This document shows, one piece after another, positions 33,391 to 42,173 of a DNA stretch of 64,000 nucleotides. This DNA comes from UBA4923 sp964606165 (GTDB taxonomy: Bacteria; Bacillota; Clostridia; Saccharofermentanales; DTU023). A program made the translations under genes and the position numbers. The stretch lies in assembly GCA_964606165.1 (NCBI GenBank), contig CAZSFQ010000009.1, forward strand, positions 5,947-69,946, read 5' to 3'. The notes under the pieces are model-generated. The model worked only from the letters and a program-made list of their open reading frames with translations, was not told the DNA's origin and searched no databases. Numbering within the stretch: position 1 is the first letter of the stretch; every line of letters starts with the position of its first letter.

Positions 33391-34569
33391 ATGCAGTACC
33401 ATTGTCTTTCCAGCCGACGGACCTTTCGTATTCTGGCGGCCTTGCTGGCCGTTTTATCCATACTGTCCTTCTTCCCCTTGACGCCTTCCGCAGTCTATGC
33501 TGCTTCCAGCAGCCAGGATAAATTGAAGGACATCCAAAAGCAGCTCGAGAACGTCCGGTCGAACCGCAAGCAGCTGGCGGGCCAAAAGGATAAGCTGTCG
33601 GGAGATCTTGCTTATCTGGAAAAACGCAGTCAGGAGCAGCGTGCCTTGTATGACGCCGCTCTTGAACAAAAGGAAGCCGCGCTCATGGTACTTGAAATGA
33701 ATCAGGCGGCATCCATCCAGGCCCAGCAAGACTACGAAAACAAGATAGAAGAATACGAGAAGCGCGTTGCGCAGATGTACGCTTGGAATCGGCAATCCAT
33801 GATCAGCATGTTGCTCACATCCGACAGTCTGCAGGGTTTCTTTACGACACTCCGTTTCATGAAACTGGTTACCGAGGCCGACGAGCAGGCGCTGCTGGAG
33901 CTTGAGGAAGCGTCGGTGCTCGCGGAGCAGCTGGCTGGCGATGCCGAACTTCAGTATGAGGAAATGACGGAGCTGGTCAGGGAAGCTGACCAGGCCATGA
34001 ACGCCATCAGGCAGCAGGAGTCCATGACCAGGGAAGAGCTGAACAAGGTGTCCAGCTCACTCGAGATATCACGCCAGAAAGAAGCGCAGTTGAACCGTGA
34101 CGAGCAGGCAGCCAAGGAGGCGGCTTCAAAGCCGGCGGCACCTGCTACCCAGACAGTCGCCGCCCATGTCGGTACAGCCGGCTTTATCTGGCCCATACCC
34201 GGGCAGCACAATATTTCTTCCCATTTCGGCTACCGGGCCAAATACGGCCGCTTCCACTACGGAACTGATGTGATGGCGCCGCGGGGAACCAAAATTGTTG
34301 CCATGGCAAACGGCGTGGTAACCTTCGCCAGCTCAGGTTGGAATGACGGTTACGGGACCGTAGTCATGATCGACCACGGCAACGGCTACCAAACGCGTTA
34401 TGCTCACCTGAGCGGAATTAACTGCAGGATTGGCCAGACGGTAAGCGCTGGCCAGGTCATCGGCTATTCGGGCAACACCGGCAATTCGAGCGGCCCCCAC
34501 CTGCATTTTGAAATCCGCATGAATGGTACGCCGCACAATCCCATGAACTACTTCAAGCGTTCCGGATAG
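33391..34569 (+). CDS. EnvC-like secreted M23 peptidase with coiled coil
   Basis: A 392-residue secreted protein. A signal peptide (LAALLAVLSILSFFPLTPSAVYA) is followed by a long coiled coil (about residues 35-260; QDKLKDIQKQLENVRSNRKQL) and a C-terminal M23/LytM domain. The zinc ligands are kept: His and Asp in FHYGTDV and HLH in GPHLHFEIR, so the enzyme is probably active rather than an activator only. ATG 33391 has AGAGGAG upstream. The coiled coil would contact the FtsX outside domain, as shown for EnvC and PcsB. It is 114 bases after ftsX and is followed by a clear terminator. Confidence 0.93.
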   Translation: MQYHCLSSRRTFRILAALLAVLSILSFFPLTPSAVYAASSSQDKLKDIQKQLENVRSNRKQLAGQKDKLSGDLAYLEKRSQEQRALYDAALEQKEAALMVLEMNQAASIQAQQDYENKIEEYEKRVAQMYAWNRQSMISMLLTSDSLQGFFTTLRFMKLVTEADEQALLELEEASVLAEQLAGDAELQYEEMTELVREADQAMNAIRQQESMTREELNKVSSSLEISRQKEAQLNRDEQAAKEAASKPAAPATQTVAAHVGTAGFIWPIPGQHNISSHFGYRAKYGRFHYGTDVMAPRGTKIVAMANGVVTFASSGWNDGYGTVVMIDHGNGYQTRYAHLSGINCRIGQTVSAGQVIGYSGNTGNSSGPHLHFEIRMNGTPHNPMNYFKRSG

Positions 34570-34603
34570 AGAATCAAAACGAAATTTCGGAAGATTTCAC
34601 AGG

Positions 34604-34627
34604 CTGCCGTGTTTCTCGGCAGTTTTT
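34604..34627 (+). terminator. intrinsic terminator of the ftsEX-M23 unit
   Basis: CTGCCG (34604-34609) pairs with CGGCAG (34617-34622), followed directly by TTTTT (34623-34627). It lies 35 bases after the M23 stop. Confidence 0.8.
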
Positions 34628-34703
34628 AATGGTGTAGTATCATTGGAGCCGACGATCTGATTCGTAATCAATGAGCCAAAACCAAATGGGCGTGGAGGGT
34701 AAG

Positions 34704-36098
34704 ATGGAAGACCACCGGGAAAAACAAGCCGATCAATACCTGCATAGCCAGATGTTTCCGGCACCGGAAGAAGAAAAGCCGAAAGAAGCAAAAGCGAAAC
34801 GCAAAATATTCTGGCCGGTTTTCCTTGCCGTCCTGGTCACGGCCTCGATAACTTTCGTCTTGACTGCCGCTGCCGGTTACTTGTTCTACGGCGATGCCAT
34901 CCGCGGTGCCCTGTTAGACGGCGGGCAGGGAACTCCCCTTCAGACAAGCCCGGCCGAACCGGATGTGAAAACGGACGGCCAAACACTGACATTCACAGAT
35001 CAAGAAGGGCTTGAGGAGGCATTGGAGAAATTCTCCGCTGTGTATAACTTGCTTCAGGGCAACTATTACCAGGAGTTCAATGACGCCGAAATGATTGCCA
35101 AGATGACTCTTGGTCTGATCGATCAGATGGGCAGCCCCTATACTTTTTATCTGACCCCTGAGTACCACGAGTCGGTCGAGGATTCGATGAAGGGCGAATA
35201 TGTCGGGATCGGCGCCATCGTGATGCGGGACCGGGACGGATCCTATGTGGTCAATGACATCATCCCCGACAGCCCGGCAGAAGGCGCGGGACTCTATGTA
35301 GGTGATATTTTCGTGTCGGTCGACGGCCTTCCCGCCTTAGAATTTGAAGACGTTGGCCAGCTGGCCGCCCACGTCCGCGGTGAAGAAGGAACCCAGGTCA
35401 CCCTGGTCATTTACCGGCCTGTGGAAGACAGGGAGCGGACCCTTGTCATCACCAGACGGGGGATCACCAACGTGTCCGTCCGCTACCGCATGTTGGATCA
35501 AGAAGTCGGTTATGTTTATATGACGGAGTTTTCAGACCATGCAGCGGAGAATTTTGAAAACGCGGTCCTGGACCTGATGCAGCAGGGTGCCTCCCACCTG
35601 GTCATTGACCTGCGAAACAACGGGGGAGGCTACGCCCACGAATGCGTCAACATGCTTGATGTCCTCCTGCCGCCGGTAACCGTGGCTACGATCAAGGGAC
35701 GCGATGATGGCGCCGCTTATGAGGATGAATGGAAGACGAGGACGGCAGCCCTCGTTCCCGAGGATATGAAATTCGTCATCCTGCTCAATAAATACTCGGC
35801 CAGCGCCAGCGAGCTCTTTGCCGGCGCCATGCGGGACCTGGGAAGAGCCGTTATTGTGGGAGAGCAATCCTTCGGAAAAGGCGTCGGCACCATGATGTGG
35901 CAACTCGCGGATCATTCCGCGGTTCAGATCACAGGCTTTGAATATTTTCTGCCCAAGGGCGGGTCAGTCGAGGGGGTCGGCCTCGAACCTGATTATTTCG
36001 TTGAGCTGGCACCGGAAGTTGAAGTGAAGGCGCCCAACCAGCGCAGCCTGGAGGAGGATACCCAGCTGCAAAAGGCGCTTGAGCTGCTCAAGCCATAA
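34704..36098 (+). CDS. S41 family C-terminal processing protease (CtpA-like)
   Basis: A 464-residue membrane-anchored protease. A basic N terminus and one helix (FFWPVFLAV-type segment at about 35-58) are followed by an N-terminal helical region, a PDZ domain (about 160-240; GIGAIVMRDRDGSYVV) and the S41 core. The catalytic serine is in KYSASASELFAG and the lysine in GEQSFGKG. Such proteases trim or degrade cell-wall enzymes outside the membrane and are often linked with ftsEX and M23 genes. ATG 34704 is preceded by GGAGGG five bases away; the frame starts earlier at 34671. Confidence 0.93.
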   Translation: MEDHREKQADQYLHSQMFPAPEEEKPKEAKAKRKIFWPVFLAVLVTASITFVLTAAAGYLFYGDAIRGALLDGGQGTPLQTSPAEPDVKTDGQTLTFTDQEGLEEALEKFSAVYNLLQGNYYQEFNDAEMIAKMTLGLIDQMGSPYTFYLTPEYHESVEDSMKGEYVGIGAIVMRDRDGSYVVNDIIPDSPAEGAGLYVGDIFVSVDGLPALEFEDVGQLAAHVRGEEGTQVTLVIYRPVEDRERTLVITRRGITNVSVRYRMLDQEVGYVYMTEFSDHAAENFENAVLDLMQQGASHLVIDLRNNGGGYAHECVNMLDVLLPPVTVATIKGRDDGAAYEDEWKTRTAALVPEDMKFVILLNKYSASASELFAGAMRDLGRAVIVGEQSFGKGVGTMMWQLADHSAVQITGFEYFLPKGGSVEGVGLEPDYFVELAPEVEVKAPNQRSLEEDTQLQKALELLKP

Positions 36099-36110
36099 GG
36101 AAGAAGGCGG

Positions 36111-36139
36111 TTGCATTCCCGCAATCCGTCATGTATACT
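36111..36139 (+). promoter_or_regulatory. promoter of the S10 ribosomal operon
   Basis: -35 TTGCAT (36111-36116), a 17-base spacer and -10 TATACT (36134-36139). Transcription would start near 36146, giving a leader of about 250 bases before rpsJ. Confidence 0.75.
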
Positions 36140-36140
36140 T

Positions 36141-36393
36141 CACCTTGCGCCTTTTTGCGCGCTTCAGGGTGCGTGAACAAAGCGGAGATGGTGGAGATTG
36201 CTGCCCGGAATACTGCGACCGGGAAGGGAACTTCACCTGAGAAGTCCGGCCTCGATGCCGGGCGCGAAATCCACTGGCAGTAGGGCCCCAGCGTTTGTGG
36301 CAAGAGCCGTGCGTCTGGGCTTTCCATTGGCAGAAAGAGATACGCCCGAATCAATAGTGATTTTGAAAGCAGATACCAGGAGGAACGAGAGGA
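36141..36393 (+). promoter_or_regulatory. structured leader of the S10 operon
   Basis: About 250 transcribed, non-coding bases. Several hairpins can be drawn: GCGC/GCGC with CACC/GGTG outside it near 36141-36172; CCGGC/GCCGG near 36249-36264; and a longer stem between GCCCCAG and TCTGGGC near 36284-36322. Leaders of this operon in Firmicutes can bind L4 to control expression. I could not match the known L4 site by eye, so the regulation is only suspected. Confidence 0.4.
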
Positions 36394-36705
36394 ATGGCTG
36401 TAAACCAAAAAATCAGAATCAGACTCAAAGCCTTTGACGCCCGTATACTGGACGACAGTGCCAGGCGCATCGTCAGTACGGCGGAGCGCACAGGCGCGAG
36501 CGTATCGGGTCCCATCCCGCTCCCGACGGAGAAGGAGATCATTACTATTCTCCGCTCACCGCACAAGCATAAGGATTCGCGTGAGCAGTTCGAGATCAGG
36601 ACCCACAAACGTTTGATCGATATTCTGGCACCTACGTCCAAGACAGTCGAGGCGCTGATGAGGCTTGAGATGCCTGCCGGCGTCAATATAGAGATAAAAC
36701 TGTAA
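36394..36705 (+). CDS. rpsJ: 30S ribosomal protein S10
   Basis: Full length at 103 residues, with the conserved start QKIRIRLKAFDARILD and HKHKDSREQFEIRTHKRLIDI. S10 lies in the head of the small subunit and also serves in transcription antitermination as NusE. It opens the S10 operon after a leader with a strong promoter; the ribosome binding site is AGGAGG. The gene before it is a protease rather than tuf or fusA, so the str operon is elsewhere in this genome. Confidence 0.98.
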   Translation: MAVNQKIRIRLKAFDARILDDSARRIVSTAERTGASVSGPIPLPTEKEIITILRSPHKHKDSREQFEIRTHKRLIDILAPTSKTVEALMRLEMPAGVNIEIKL

Positions 36706-36760
36706 CCCGCGAAAGGGTCAATGTTTGCGAAAGTAAACCAATAACTCAGGAGGTTATGAC

Positions 36761-37387
36761 ATGGCAAAGTTCATGCTCGGCCGCAAAGCCGGGATGACAC
36801 AGATTTTCGATGAGAACGGGCTTGCGATTCCCGTTACCGTCATCGCCTGCGGCCCTCTTACCGTGATCCAGAACAAAACGGAGGAGAAGGAAGGCTACGC
36901 GGCGGTCCGTGTTGGCTATGAAGAAACAAAAAAAGGAAACCAGCCGCACAAGGGCCAGTTTGAAAAGATTGGCGCCAAGCCCATGCGCGTCATCCGCGAA
37001 TTCCGCGCCAATGAGGCCTATGATCCCGGCCAGGTGATCGCGGTCGATCAGATGTTTGAAGTGGGCGACGCCGTCGATATTACCGGAACATCCAAGGGCA
37101 AGGGCTTCCAGGGCGCGATCAGGCGTCACGGCATGCGCCGCGGCCCCTCTGCGCACGGATCCAAATACCACCGCAAGGCGGGCGCCATGAGTGCCGCCGC
37201 GACACCGGGGAAGGTGCGCAAAGGCAGAAAACTCCCCGGCCAGCTCGGATACAAGCGCGTGACGGTTCAGAACCTCTTGGTCGTCCAGGTCGACGGTGAG
37301 CGTCATTTCCTCGTCGTGAAGGGCGCGGTTCCCGGGCCAAAAGGCGGTCTGCTCGAAATCAAGGCGACCGTCAAGTCAAGAAAGTAG
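36761..37387 (+). CDS. rplC: 50S ribosomal protein L3
   Basis: A 208-residue L3 with KFMLGRKAGMTQIFDENG at the start and the conserved loop HGMRRGPSAHGSKYHRKAGAMSAA reaching the peptidyl transferase centre. L3 is an early 23S rRNA-binding assembly protein. The ribosome binding site AGGAGG lies eight bases before ATG. The gene sits 55 bases after rpsJ and 9 before rplD. Confidence 0.98.
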   Translation: MAKFMLGRKAGMTQIFDENGLAIPVTVIACGPLTVIQNKTEEKEGYAAVRVGYEETKKGNQPHKGQFEKIGAKPMRVIREFRANEAYDPGQVIAVDQMFEVGDAVDITGTSKGKGFQGAIRRHGMRRGPSAHGSKYHRKAGAMSAAATPGKVRKGRKLPGQLGYKRVTVQNLLVVQVDGERHFLVVKGAVPGPKGGLLEIKATVKSRK

Positions 37388-37396
37388 GAGGGCCTT

Positions 37397-38020
37397 ATGC
37401 AACTCGATGTATATAACATGGACGGTGACGTTGTCGGAACGGTCGACTTGTCGGATGACATCTTCGCGATTGAGCCGAACGAAGACGCCGTTTACCGTGT
37501 CATGCTCGCGCAGCAGGCCAATCAGCGGCAGGGCACACATAAAACAAAGAGCAGGCACGAAGTGCGCGGCGGGGGCCGCAAACCCTTCCGTCAAAAGGGA
37601 ACCGGGCGCGCGCGCCAGGGTTCAATCCGGGCACCCAACCATGTCGGCGGCGGCGTGATCTTCGGGCCCACACCGCGTTCCTACCGGGTCAGGCTCCCCA
37701 GAAAGCTGCGCCGTCTGGCGCTCCTGTCCATGCTTTCCTCGAAAGCGGGCAGCCAGAAACTTGTCGTGCTCGACCAACTGGTGATCGAAGACGGAAAGAC
37801 GCGTGTCATGGCGCAGGTCTTGAAGAATATTGGCGCGGATACATCCTCGCTGATCGTCACAACGGGCAAAAAAGAAGACGTGGTGAGATCAGCGCGCAAC
37901 CTCCCCGGAATCAAGACAGCTGCGGTAAACGCCCTGTCCGTCCTTGACCTTCTCAAGTACGACCGGCTGGTTGCCACCCGCGAAGCGATTGAAACACTGG
38001 AGGAGGTCTACGCGTCATGA
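37397..38020 (+). CDS. rplD: 50S ribosomal protein L4
   Basis: A 207-residue L4. The exit-tunnel loop GRKPFRQKGTGRARQGSIRAP is intact, and the globular part carries the usual KRL-type RNA-binding residues. L4 lines the peptide tunnel and in several bacteria represses its own operon by binding the leader RNA. Its stop overlaps the rplW start by 4 bases (ATGA). Confidence 0.98.
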   Translation: MQLDVYNMDGDVVGTVDLSDDIFAIEPNEDAVYRVMLAQQANQRQGTHKTKSRHEVRGGGRKPFRQKGTGRARQGSIRAPNHVGGGVIFGPTPRSYRVRLPRKLRRLALLSMLSSKAGSQKLVVLDQLVIEDGKTRVMAQVLKNIGADTSSLIVTTGKKEDVVRSARNLPGIKTAAVNALSVLDLLKYDRLVATREAIETLEEVYAS

Positions 38021-38370
38021 ATAATCCGCACGATATCATCCTGAGACCGATTATTACAGAGCAGAGTATGGAAGATACCATGCTCGGGAAATACACATTC
38101 GCTGTGGCCAAAGGCGCCACAAAAACCGAGATAGGCAAAGCTTGCGAGTTGCTTTTTGAAGTAAAGGTCATCCGGGTCAACACCATGAACTTTTCAGGAA
38201 AAAAGCGCCGGATGGGTAAGACCAGCGGACGCACAGCCTCCTGGAAAAAGGCCGTCGTGACCATCGATCTCGACCCAGCCGCAGCGGAGTACGAGCTCCC
38301 TGGCGGCAAGAAGGGGACGAGCCCGAAGCGTTACAAGACCGAGATCGCGGAATTCGGATTTGGCCAGTAA
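38017..38370 (+). CDS. rplW: 50S ribosomal protein L23
   Basis: A 117-residue L23 with the start DIILRPIITEQSMEDTMLGKYTFAV and the loop NTMNFSGKKRRMGKTSGRTASWKKAVVTI. L23 sits at the tunnel exit and binds trigger factor and SRP. The protein is about 20 residues longer than usual at the C terminus (PGGKKGTSPKRYKTEIAEFGFGQ). Confidence 0.97.
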   Translation: MNNPHDIILRPIITEQSMEDTMLGKYTFAVAKGATKTEIGKACELLFEVKVIRVNTMNFSGKKRRMGKTSGRTASWKKAVVTIDLDPAAAEYELPGGKKGTSPKRYKTEIAEFGFGQ

Positions 38371-38398
38371 GCCGGTCGCGTGAAAGAAGGAGATCATT

Positions 38399-39232
38399 AT
38401 GGCTATTAAGAGCTATCGCCCGACTTCTCCCGCCAAAAGGCAGATGACCGGGGCCGATCATTCCGTTTTAACGGACAAGGCACCGGAAAAAAGCCTTCTC
38501 GCGAAGAAGAAGAAACACAGCGGCAGAAATAACTACGGTCGTATCACAGTGCGAAGCCGCGGCGGCGGCAATCGCCAGAAGTACCGCGTCATTGACTGGA
38601 AGCGCAACAAGACAGATATTCCCGCCAAGGTTTTGGCTTTGGAGTACGATCCCAACCGCACCGCCTTTATTGCCCTGCTCATGTACGCGGACGGGGAGAA
38701 AAGCTACATCATCGCCCCGCACGGCCTCAAGGTTGGCGACTCCGTCATTTCGGGCAGTGATGTTGACATTGTAGACGGCAACTGTCTGCCCCTCTCTTCT
38801 ATCCCGGTCGGCACCCAGGTTCATAACATTGAGATGAACCCGGGCCACGGCGGACAGCTGGTCCGCGCCGCCGGCACGTCAGCGCAGCTGCTGGCCAAGG
38901 AGGGCCGTCACGCGACTTTGCGTATGCCTTCCGGTGAGGTGCGCATGGTGCTTCAGAATTGCCGTGCCGTCATTGGCGTAGTCAGTAACATCGAAAACGA
39001 TATTGTCAACGTCGGAAAGGCCGGACGAAAGCGGCACATGGGCCGCAGGCCCAAGGTCCGCGGATCAGCCATGAACCCCGTCGACCATCCGCATGGCGGC
39101 GGTGAGGGCAAGGCCCCGATCGGCCGCCCCGGTCCGGTGACTCCCTGGGGGAAACCGACGCTCGGTTACCGCACGCGCAAGCGGGGCAAATCGACTGACC
39201 GGCTGATCATCAGACGCCGTACCAAGAGTTAA
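38399..39232 (+). CDS. rplB: 50S ribosomal protein L2
   Basis: A full-length 277-residue L2. It begins AIKSYRPTSPAKRQMTG and keeps the C-terminal RNA-binding stretch AMNPVDHPHGGGEGKAPIGRPGPVTPWGKP with the essential histidine. L2 is needed for subunit joining and peptide bond formation. The ribosome binding site is AAGGAG. Confidence 0.98.
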   Translation: MAIKSYRPTSPAKRQMTGADHSVLTDKAPEKSLLAKKKKHSGRNNYGRITVRSRGGGNRQKYRVIDWKRNKTDIPAKVLALEYDPNRTAFIALLMYADGEKSYIIAPHGLKVGDSVISGSDVDIVDGNCLPLSSIPVGTQVHNIEMNPGHGGQLVRAAGTSAQLLAKEGRHATLRMPSGEVRMVLQNCRAVIGVVSNIENDIVNVGKAGRKRHMGRRPKVRGSAMNPVDHPHGGGEGKAPIGRPGPVTPWGKPTLGYRTRKRGKSTDRLIIRRRTKS

Positions 39233-39248
39233 GGATGGAGGAGACAGC

Positions 39249-39530
39249 ATGAGTCGTTCCGCTAAAAAAGGATTTTTCGTTGATGAAAGGCTGCTCAAGC
39301 GCATCAATGAGCAAAATGAGAAGAATGAACACCGCGTCTTGAAGACCTGGTCGCGCGCCTCCACCATATTCCCTGAGATGGTGGGGCACACCATCGCTGT
39401 GCATGACGGCAGGAAACATGTCCCCGTCTACATCACGGAAGAGATGGTCGGCCACAAGCTGGGTGAATTCGCCCCGACAAGAACGTTCAGAGGCCATGCC
39501 GGCTCTGAGAAACGCGCCAGGATGCGCTAA
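39249..39530 (+). CDS. rpsS: 30S ribosomal protein S19
   Basis: A 93-residue S19 with SRSAKKGFFVDERLLKRI and the C-terminal motif HKLGEFAPTRTFRGHAG. It forms a complex with S13 near the A and P sites of the small-subunit head. The ribosome binding site is GGAGGAG, 16 bases after rplB. Confidence 0.98.
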   Translation: MSRSAKKGFFVDERLLKRINEQNEKNEHRVLKTWSRASTIFPEMVGHTIAVHDGRKHVPVYITEEMVGHKLGEFAPTRTFRGHAGSEKRARMR

Positions 39531-39551
39531 GAGGCGGCGAGGAGGACTATT

Positions 39552-40034
39552 GTGGCTAAGAAAACATTAAGCAGGCAGGAGCTGATCGACCGGCGGGAAG
39601 AGCTGGTCGCTGAATATAAAAAGCAGACTCCGAAAAACGCGAAAAAACGTGTTCTGACAAAAAGGGAACGCAAAGTGTTGGGGATCGGCCGTGACCAAGG
39701 TCATGCGACCCTGAAACACCTTCGCATGAACGCCTTCAAGGTCAACGCCTTGATCCGTCTTGTCGTGGGGAAACCGCTTGAGGAAGCATATGCGATTTTG
39801 CAGTATACCCCGCACGGGGCTGCCCAGCCGCTCACCAAGCTTCTGAAATCAGCTGAAGCCAATGCGGTGAATAACAATGGGCTGAACGCCGAAAATCTTT
39901 ATGTGGCCGAACTCTACGCCATGCAGGGGCCGACACTGAAAAGGATCCGCGCCCGCGCGCGGGGCCAGGCGAGCTGGATAAGGAAGCGCACATGCCATGT
40001 TGACGTTGTATTGAAGGAAAGGCAGGAGGTCTAG
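39552..40034 (+). CDS. rplV: 50S ribosomal protein L22 with N-terminal extension
   Basis: The last 110 residues are L22: ATLKHLRMNAFKVNALIRLVVGK replaces the usual RISPRKARLVVDLIRGK, and the tunnel loop region AMQGPTLKRIRARARGQASWIRKRTCHVDV is present. About 45 extra basic, helical residues precede it, making 160 residues instead of about 110-115. The start is GTG 39552 behind GGAGGAC. L22 contacts the nascent peptide tunnel, so a changed N-terminal region could lie on the ribosome surface. The variant core sequence is also uncommon. Confidence 0.93.
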   Translation: MAKKTLSRQELIDRREELVAEYKKQTPKNAKKRVLTKRERKVLGIGRDQGHATLKHLRMNAFKVNALIRLVVGKPLEEAYAILQYTPHGAAQPLTKLLKSAEANAVNNNGLNAENLYVAELYAMQGPTLKRIRARARGQASWIRKRTCHVDVVLKERQEV

Positions 40035-40037
40035 GTT

Positions 40038-40721
40038 ATGGGTCAGAAGGTCAATCCGCACGGTTTGCGTGTAGGTGTCATCAAAGACTGGGATTCGCGC
40101 TGGTATGCCGATAAAAAAGACTTCGCCCGCTTCCTTGTCGAGGACAAGAAAATCCGCGACTACGTCAAGGCGGAAACAGAGCGCGCGGGCGTCTCACGGA
40201 TCGAGATTGAGCGCCTGGGCGACGATCATACAACCATTACGATCACGACGGGCAAGCCCGGTATCATCATCGGCCGCGGCGGCGCCGAGATCGAGAATCT
40301 GAAGAAGAAGCTGACGAAAAAATTCGGCCGAACCTTCTATATCAATGTAAAAGAAGTCCGTAATGTCGACATCGAGGCACAGCTTGTCGCCGAGAGCATC
40401 GCCAAGCAGCTGGAAGAGCGCGTCTCTTTCCGCCGGGCCATGAAGCAGGCCATCAACCGGGCCATGAAAAATGGCGCCAAAGGCGTGAAAACGATGGTAT
40501 CAGGGCGGCTGGGCGGCGCGGAGATCGCGCGGTTCGAGCAGTACCGTGAGGGATCCATTCCGCTTCACACCCTCCATGCCGATATCGACTACGGATTCGC
40601 CGAAGCCAAAACATCCTATGGCCAGCTCGGTGTCAAAGTATGGATTTATAAGGGCGAGGTCCTGACCGTTCGAAACGTCGCCCGTGATGAAAAGGAGGAA
40701 ACTCCAGATGTTAATGCCTAG
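40038..40721 (+). CDS. rpsC: 30S ribosomal protein S3
   Basis: A 227-residue S3 beginning GQKVNPHGLRVGVIKDWDSRWYADKKDF, with a KH domain motif GRGGAEIENLKK and the C-terminal TSYGQLGVKVWIYKGEV. S3 lines the mRNA entry channel and has helicase activity with S4. It follows rplV by three bases; its end overlaps the rplP start by 14 bases. Confidence 0.98.
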   Translation: MGQKVNPHGLRVGVIKDWDSRWYADKKDFARFLVEDKKIRDYVKAETERAGVSRIEIERLGDDHTTITITTGKPGIIIGRGGAEIENLKKKLTKKFGRTFYINVKEVRNVDIEAQLVAESIAKQLEERVSFRRAMKQAINRAMKNGAKGVKTMVSGRLGGAEIARFEQYREGSIPLHTLHADIDYGFAEAKTSYGQLGVKVWIYKGEVLTVRNVARDEKEETPDVNA

Positions 40722-41280
40722 ACGTGTTAAACGCAGGAAGCAGCACCGTGGGCGCATGAAAGGGAAAGCCCTTCGCGGCAATAAAGTTACCTACGGCCAG
40801 TTCGGTCTGCAGGCGCTTGAGCCCTGCTGGATTACCGCCAACCAGATCGAGGCTTCCCGTATCGCCATCAACCGCTATTTTCGGCGCGGCGGTACGGTCT
40901 GGATTAAGATATTTCCCGATAAACCCGTTTCCAAGAAACCGGCCGAAACCCGTATGGGTAAGGGCAAGGGATCTCCGGAATACTGGGTAGCGGTTGTGAA
41001 GCCGGGCCGGGTCCTCTTTGAGGTCGCCGGCGTGACTGAAAAGCAAGCGCGTGAGGCGCTGCGCCTCGCGTCGCACAAATTGCCCTGCAAGGTGCGCTTC
41101 GTCGAAAGTGAGCGCGAATTCACGGAAGAAGAGATCGCCAAATACGCTGAAGTCCAGGTCCTTGATATACCGGACGAGCTCCTTACAGACGAAGAGCTGG
41201 CGGAACAGGCGGCCGAAACAGAAGTGGACGGCGAGCCCGAAGAAGGCGCCGAAGCGGCAGAAGAACAACCGGAGGTCTGA
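40708..41280 (+). CDS. rplP: 50S ribosomal protein L16 with acidic C-terminal extension
   Basis: Residues 1-140 are L16: LMPRRVKRRKQHRGRMKG, the loop FPDKPVSKKPAETRMGKGKG, and ALRLASHKLPCKVRFV. The normal protein ends about here. This one continues about 50 residues, strongly acidic (EREFTEEEIAKYAEVQ...) and ending in a run of Glu, Ala and Gly, which is unusual for a basic ribosomal protein. ATG 40708 has AAAGGAGG upstream inside rpsC; the longer frame from 40684 is not supported. L16 helps position the A-site tRNA. Confidence 0.95.
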   Translation: MLMPRRVKRRKQHRGRMKGKALRGNKVTYGQFGLQALEPCWITANQIEASRIAINRYFRRGGTVWIKIFPDKPVSKKPAETRMGKGKGSPEYWVAVVKPGRVLFEVAGVTEKQAREALRLASHKLPCKVRFVESEREFTEEEIAKYAEVQVLDIPDELLTDEELAEQAAETEVDGEPEEGAEAAEEQPEV

Positions 41281-41282
41281 TC

Positions 41283-41489
41283 ATGAAGGCGAAAGAAATA
41301 CGTGGAAAAAACCAGACCGAGCTTGAAAACGAGTTGCAGGAACTGAAAAAAGAACTATTCAATCTCCGTTTTCAACACGCGACCAATCAGCTTGCCAACC
41401 CGATGGAACTCAAGCGGGTCAAGCGCGACATCGCCCGCGTCAAGACGGTCATGCGCCAGCAAGAGCTTGGCCAGCTCGTCTCGAGATAG
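41283..41489 (+). CDS. rpmC: 50S ribosomal protein L29
   Basis: A 68-residue L29: two helices, with KAKEIRGKNQTELENELQELKKELFNLRFQ at the start and RVKRDIARVKTVMRQ at the end. It sits at the tunnel exit beside L23. It starts two bases after the rplP stop. Confidence 0.97.
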   Translation: MKAKEIRGKNQTELENELQELKKELFNLRFQHATNQLANPMELKRVKRDIARVKTVMRQQELGQLVSR

Positions 41490-41500
41490 GGGGTAAGAGG

Positions 41501-41761
41501 ATGAATCAGGAACGCAATAAAAGAAAACAGCGCGTCGGCACCGTGGTTAGCGACAAGATGGACAAGACAATTGTCATCGCCGTCACCGAGCATGTCCGCC
41601 ATCCGCTTTATAAAAAATACATCAAGCGTACTGTCAAGATGAAAGCGCACGACGAAGATAACGCGTGCGGCATCGGTGACCGCGTCCGCGTGATGGAGAC
41701 AAGACCTTTGAGCCGTGAGAAACGCTGGCGCCTCGTTGAAATCATCGAGAAGGCCAGGTAG
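41501..41761 (+). CDS. rpsQ: 30S ribosomal protein S17
   Basis: An 86-residue S17, OB-fold, with RKQRVGTVVSDKMDKTIVIAV and the signature GDRVRVMETRPLSREKRWRLVEI. It is an early 16S rRNA-binding protein of the small subunit. It is placed 11 bases after rpmC in the normal order. Confidence 0.97.
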   Translation: MNQERNKRKQRVGTVVSDKMDKTIVIAVTEHVRHPLYKKYIKRTVKMKAHDEDNACGIGDRVRVMETRPLSREKRWRLVEIIEKAR

Positions 41762-41787
41762 GCGGCGGGTTCGGGAGGACAAAGTCA

Positions 41788-42156
41788 ATGATTCAAGTAC
41801 AATCCAGGCTCAGATCCGCCGATAACACCGGCGCCAAGCGGCTGATGTGTATCCGGGTGCTCGGCGGCACAGGCCGCCGTTACGCCAACGTCGGAGATGT
41901 GATCATCTGTTCCGTCAAGGAAGCCGCTCCGGGCGGCACCGTTAAAAAAGGCGATGTCGTCAAAGCTGTGGTGGTCCGGACAAAATCGGGCATTCAGCGC
42001 AAGGATGGTTCGGTGATCCGTTTTGATGAGAACGCCGCGGTTATTTTGAAAGATGACGGCAACCCGCAGGGAACGCGTATCTTCGGACCTATTGCCCGTG
42101 AGCTGCGTGAGAAGAACTACATGAAGATTCTCTCCCTGGCGCCGGAGGTCCTGTAA
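41788..42156 (+). CDS. rplN: 50S ribosomal protein L14
   Basis: A full-length 122-residue L14: MIQVQSRLRSADNTGAKRLMCIRVLGG, then VVRTKSGIQRKDGSVIRFDENAAVIL and GPIARELREKNYMKILSLAPEVL. L14 bridges to 16S rRNA and binds the silencing factor RsfS. Confidence 0.98.
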   Translation: MIQVQSRLRSADNTGAKRLMCIRVLGGTGRRYANVGDVIICSVKEAAPGGTVKKGDVVKAVVVRTKSGIQRKDGSVIRFDENAAVILKDDGNPQGTRIFGPIARELREKNYMKILSLAPEVL

Positions 42157-42173
42157 TGGCTAAGGAGGAAAGG

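Noticed and set aside
34671..34703. Longer CtpA start at 34671
   Set aside because: ATG 34704 has GGAGGG at the right distance; the extra 11 residues add no feature.
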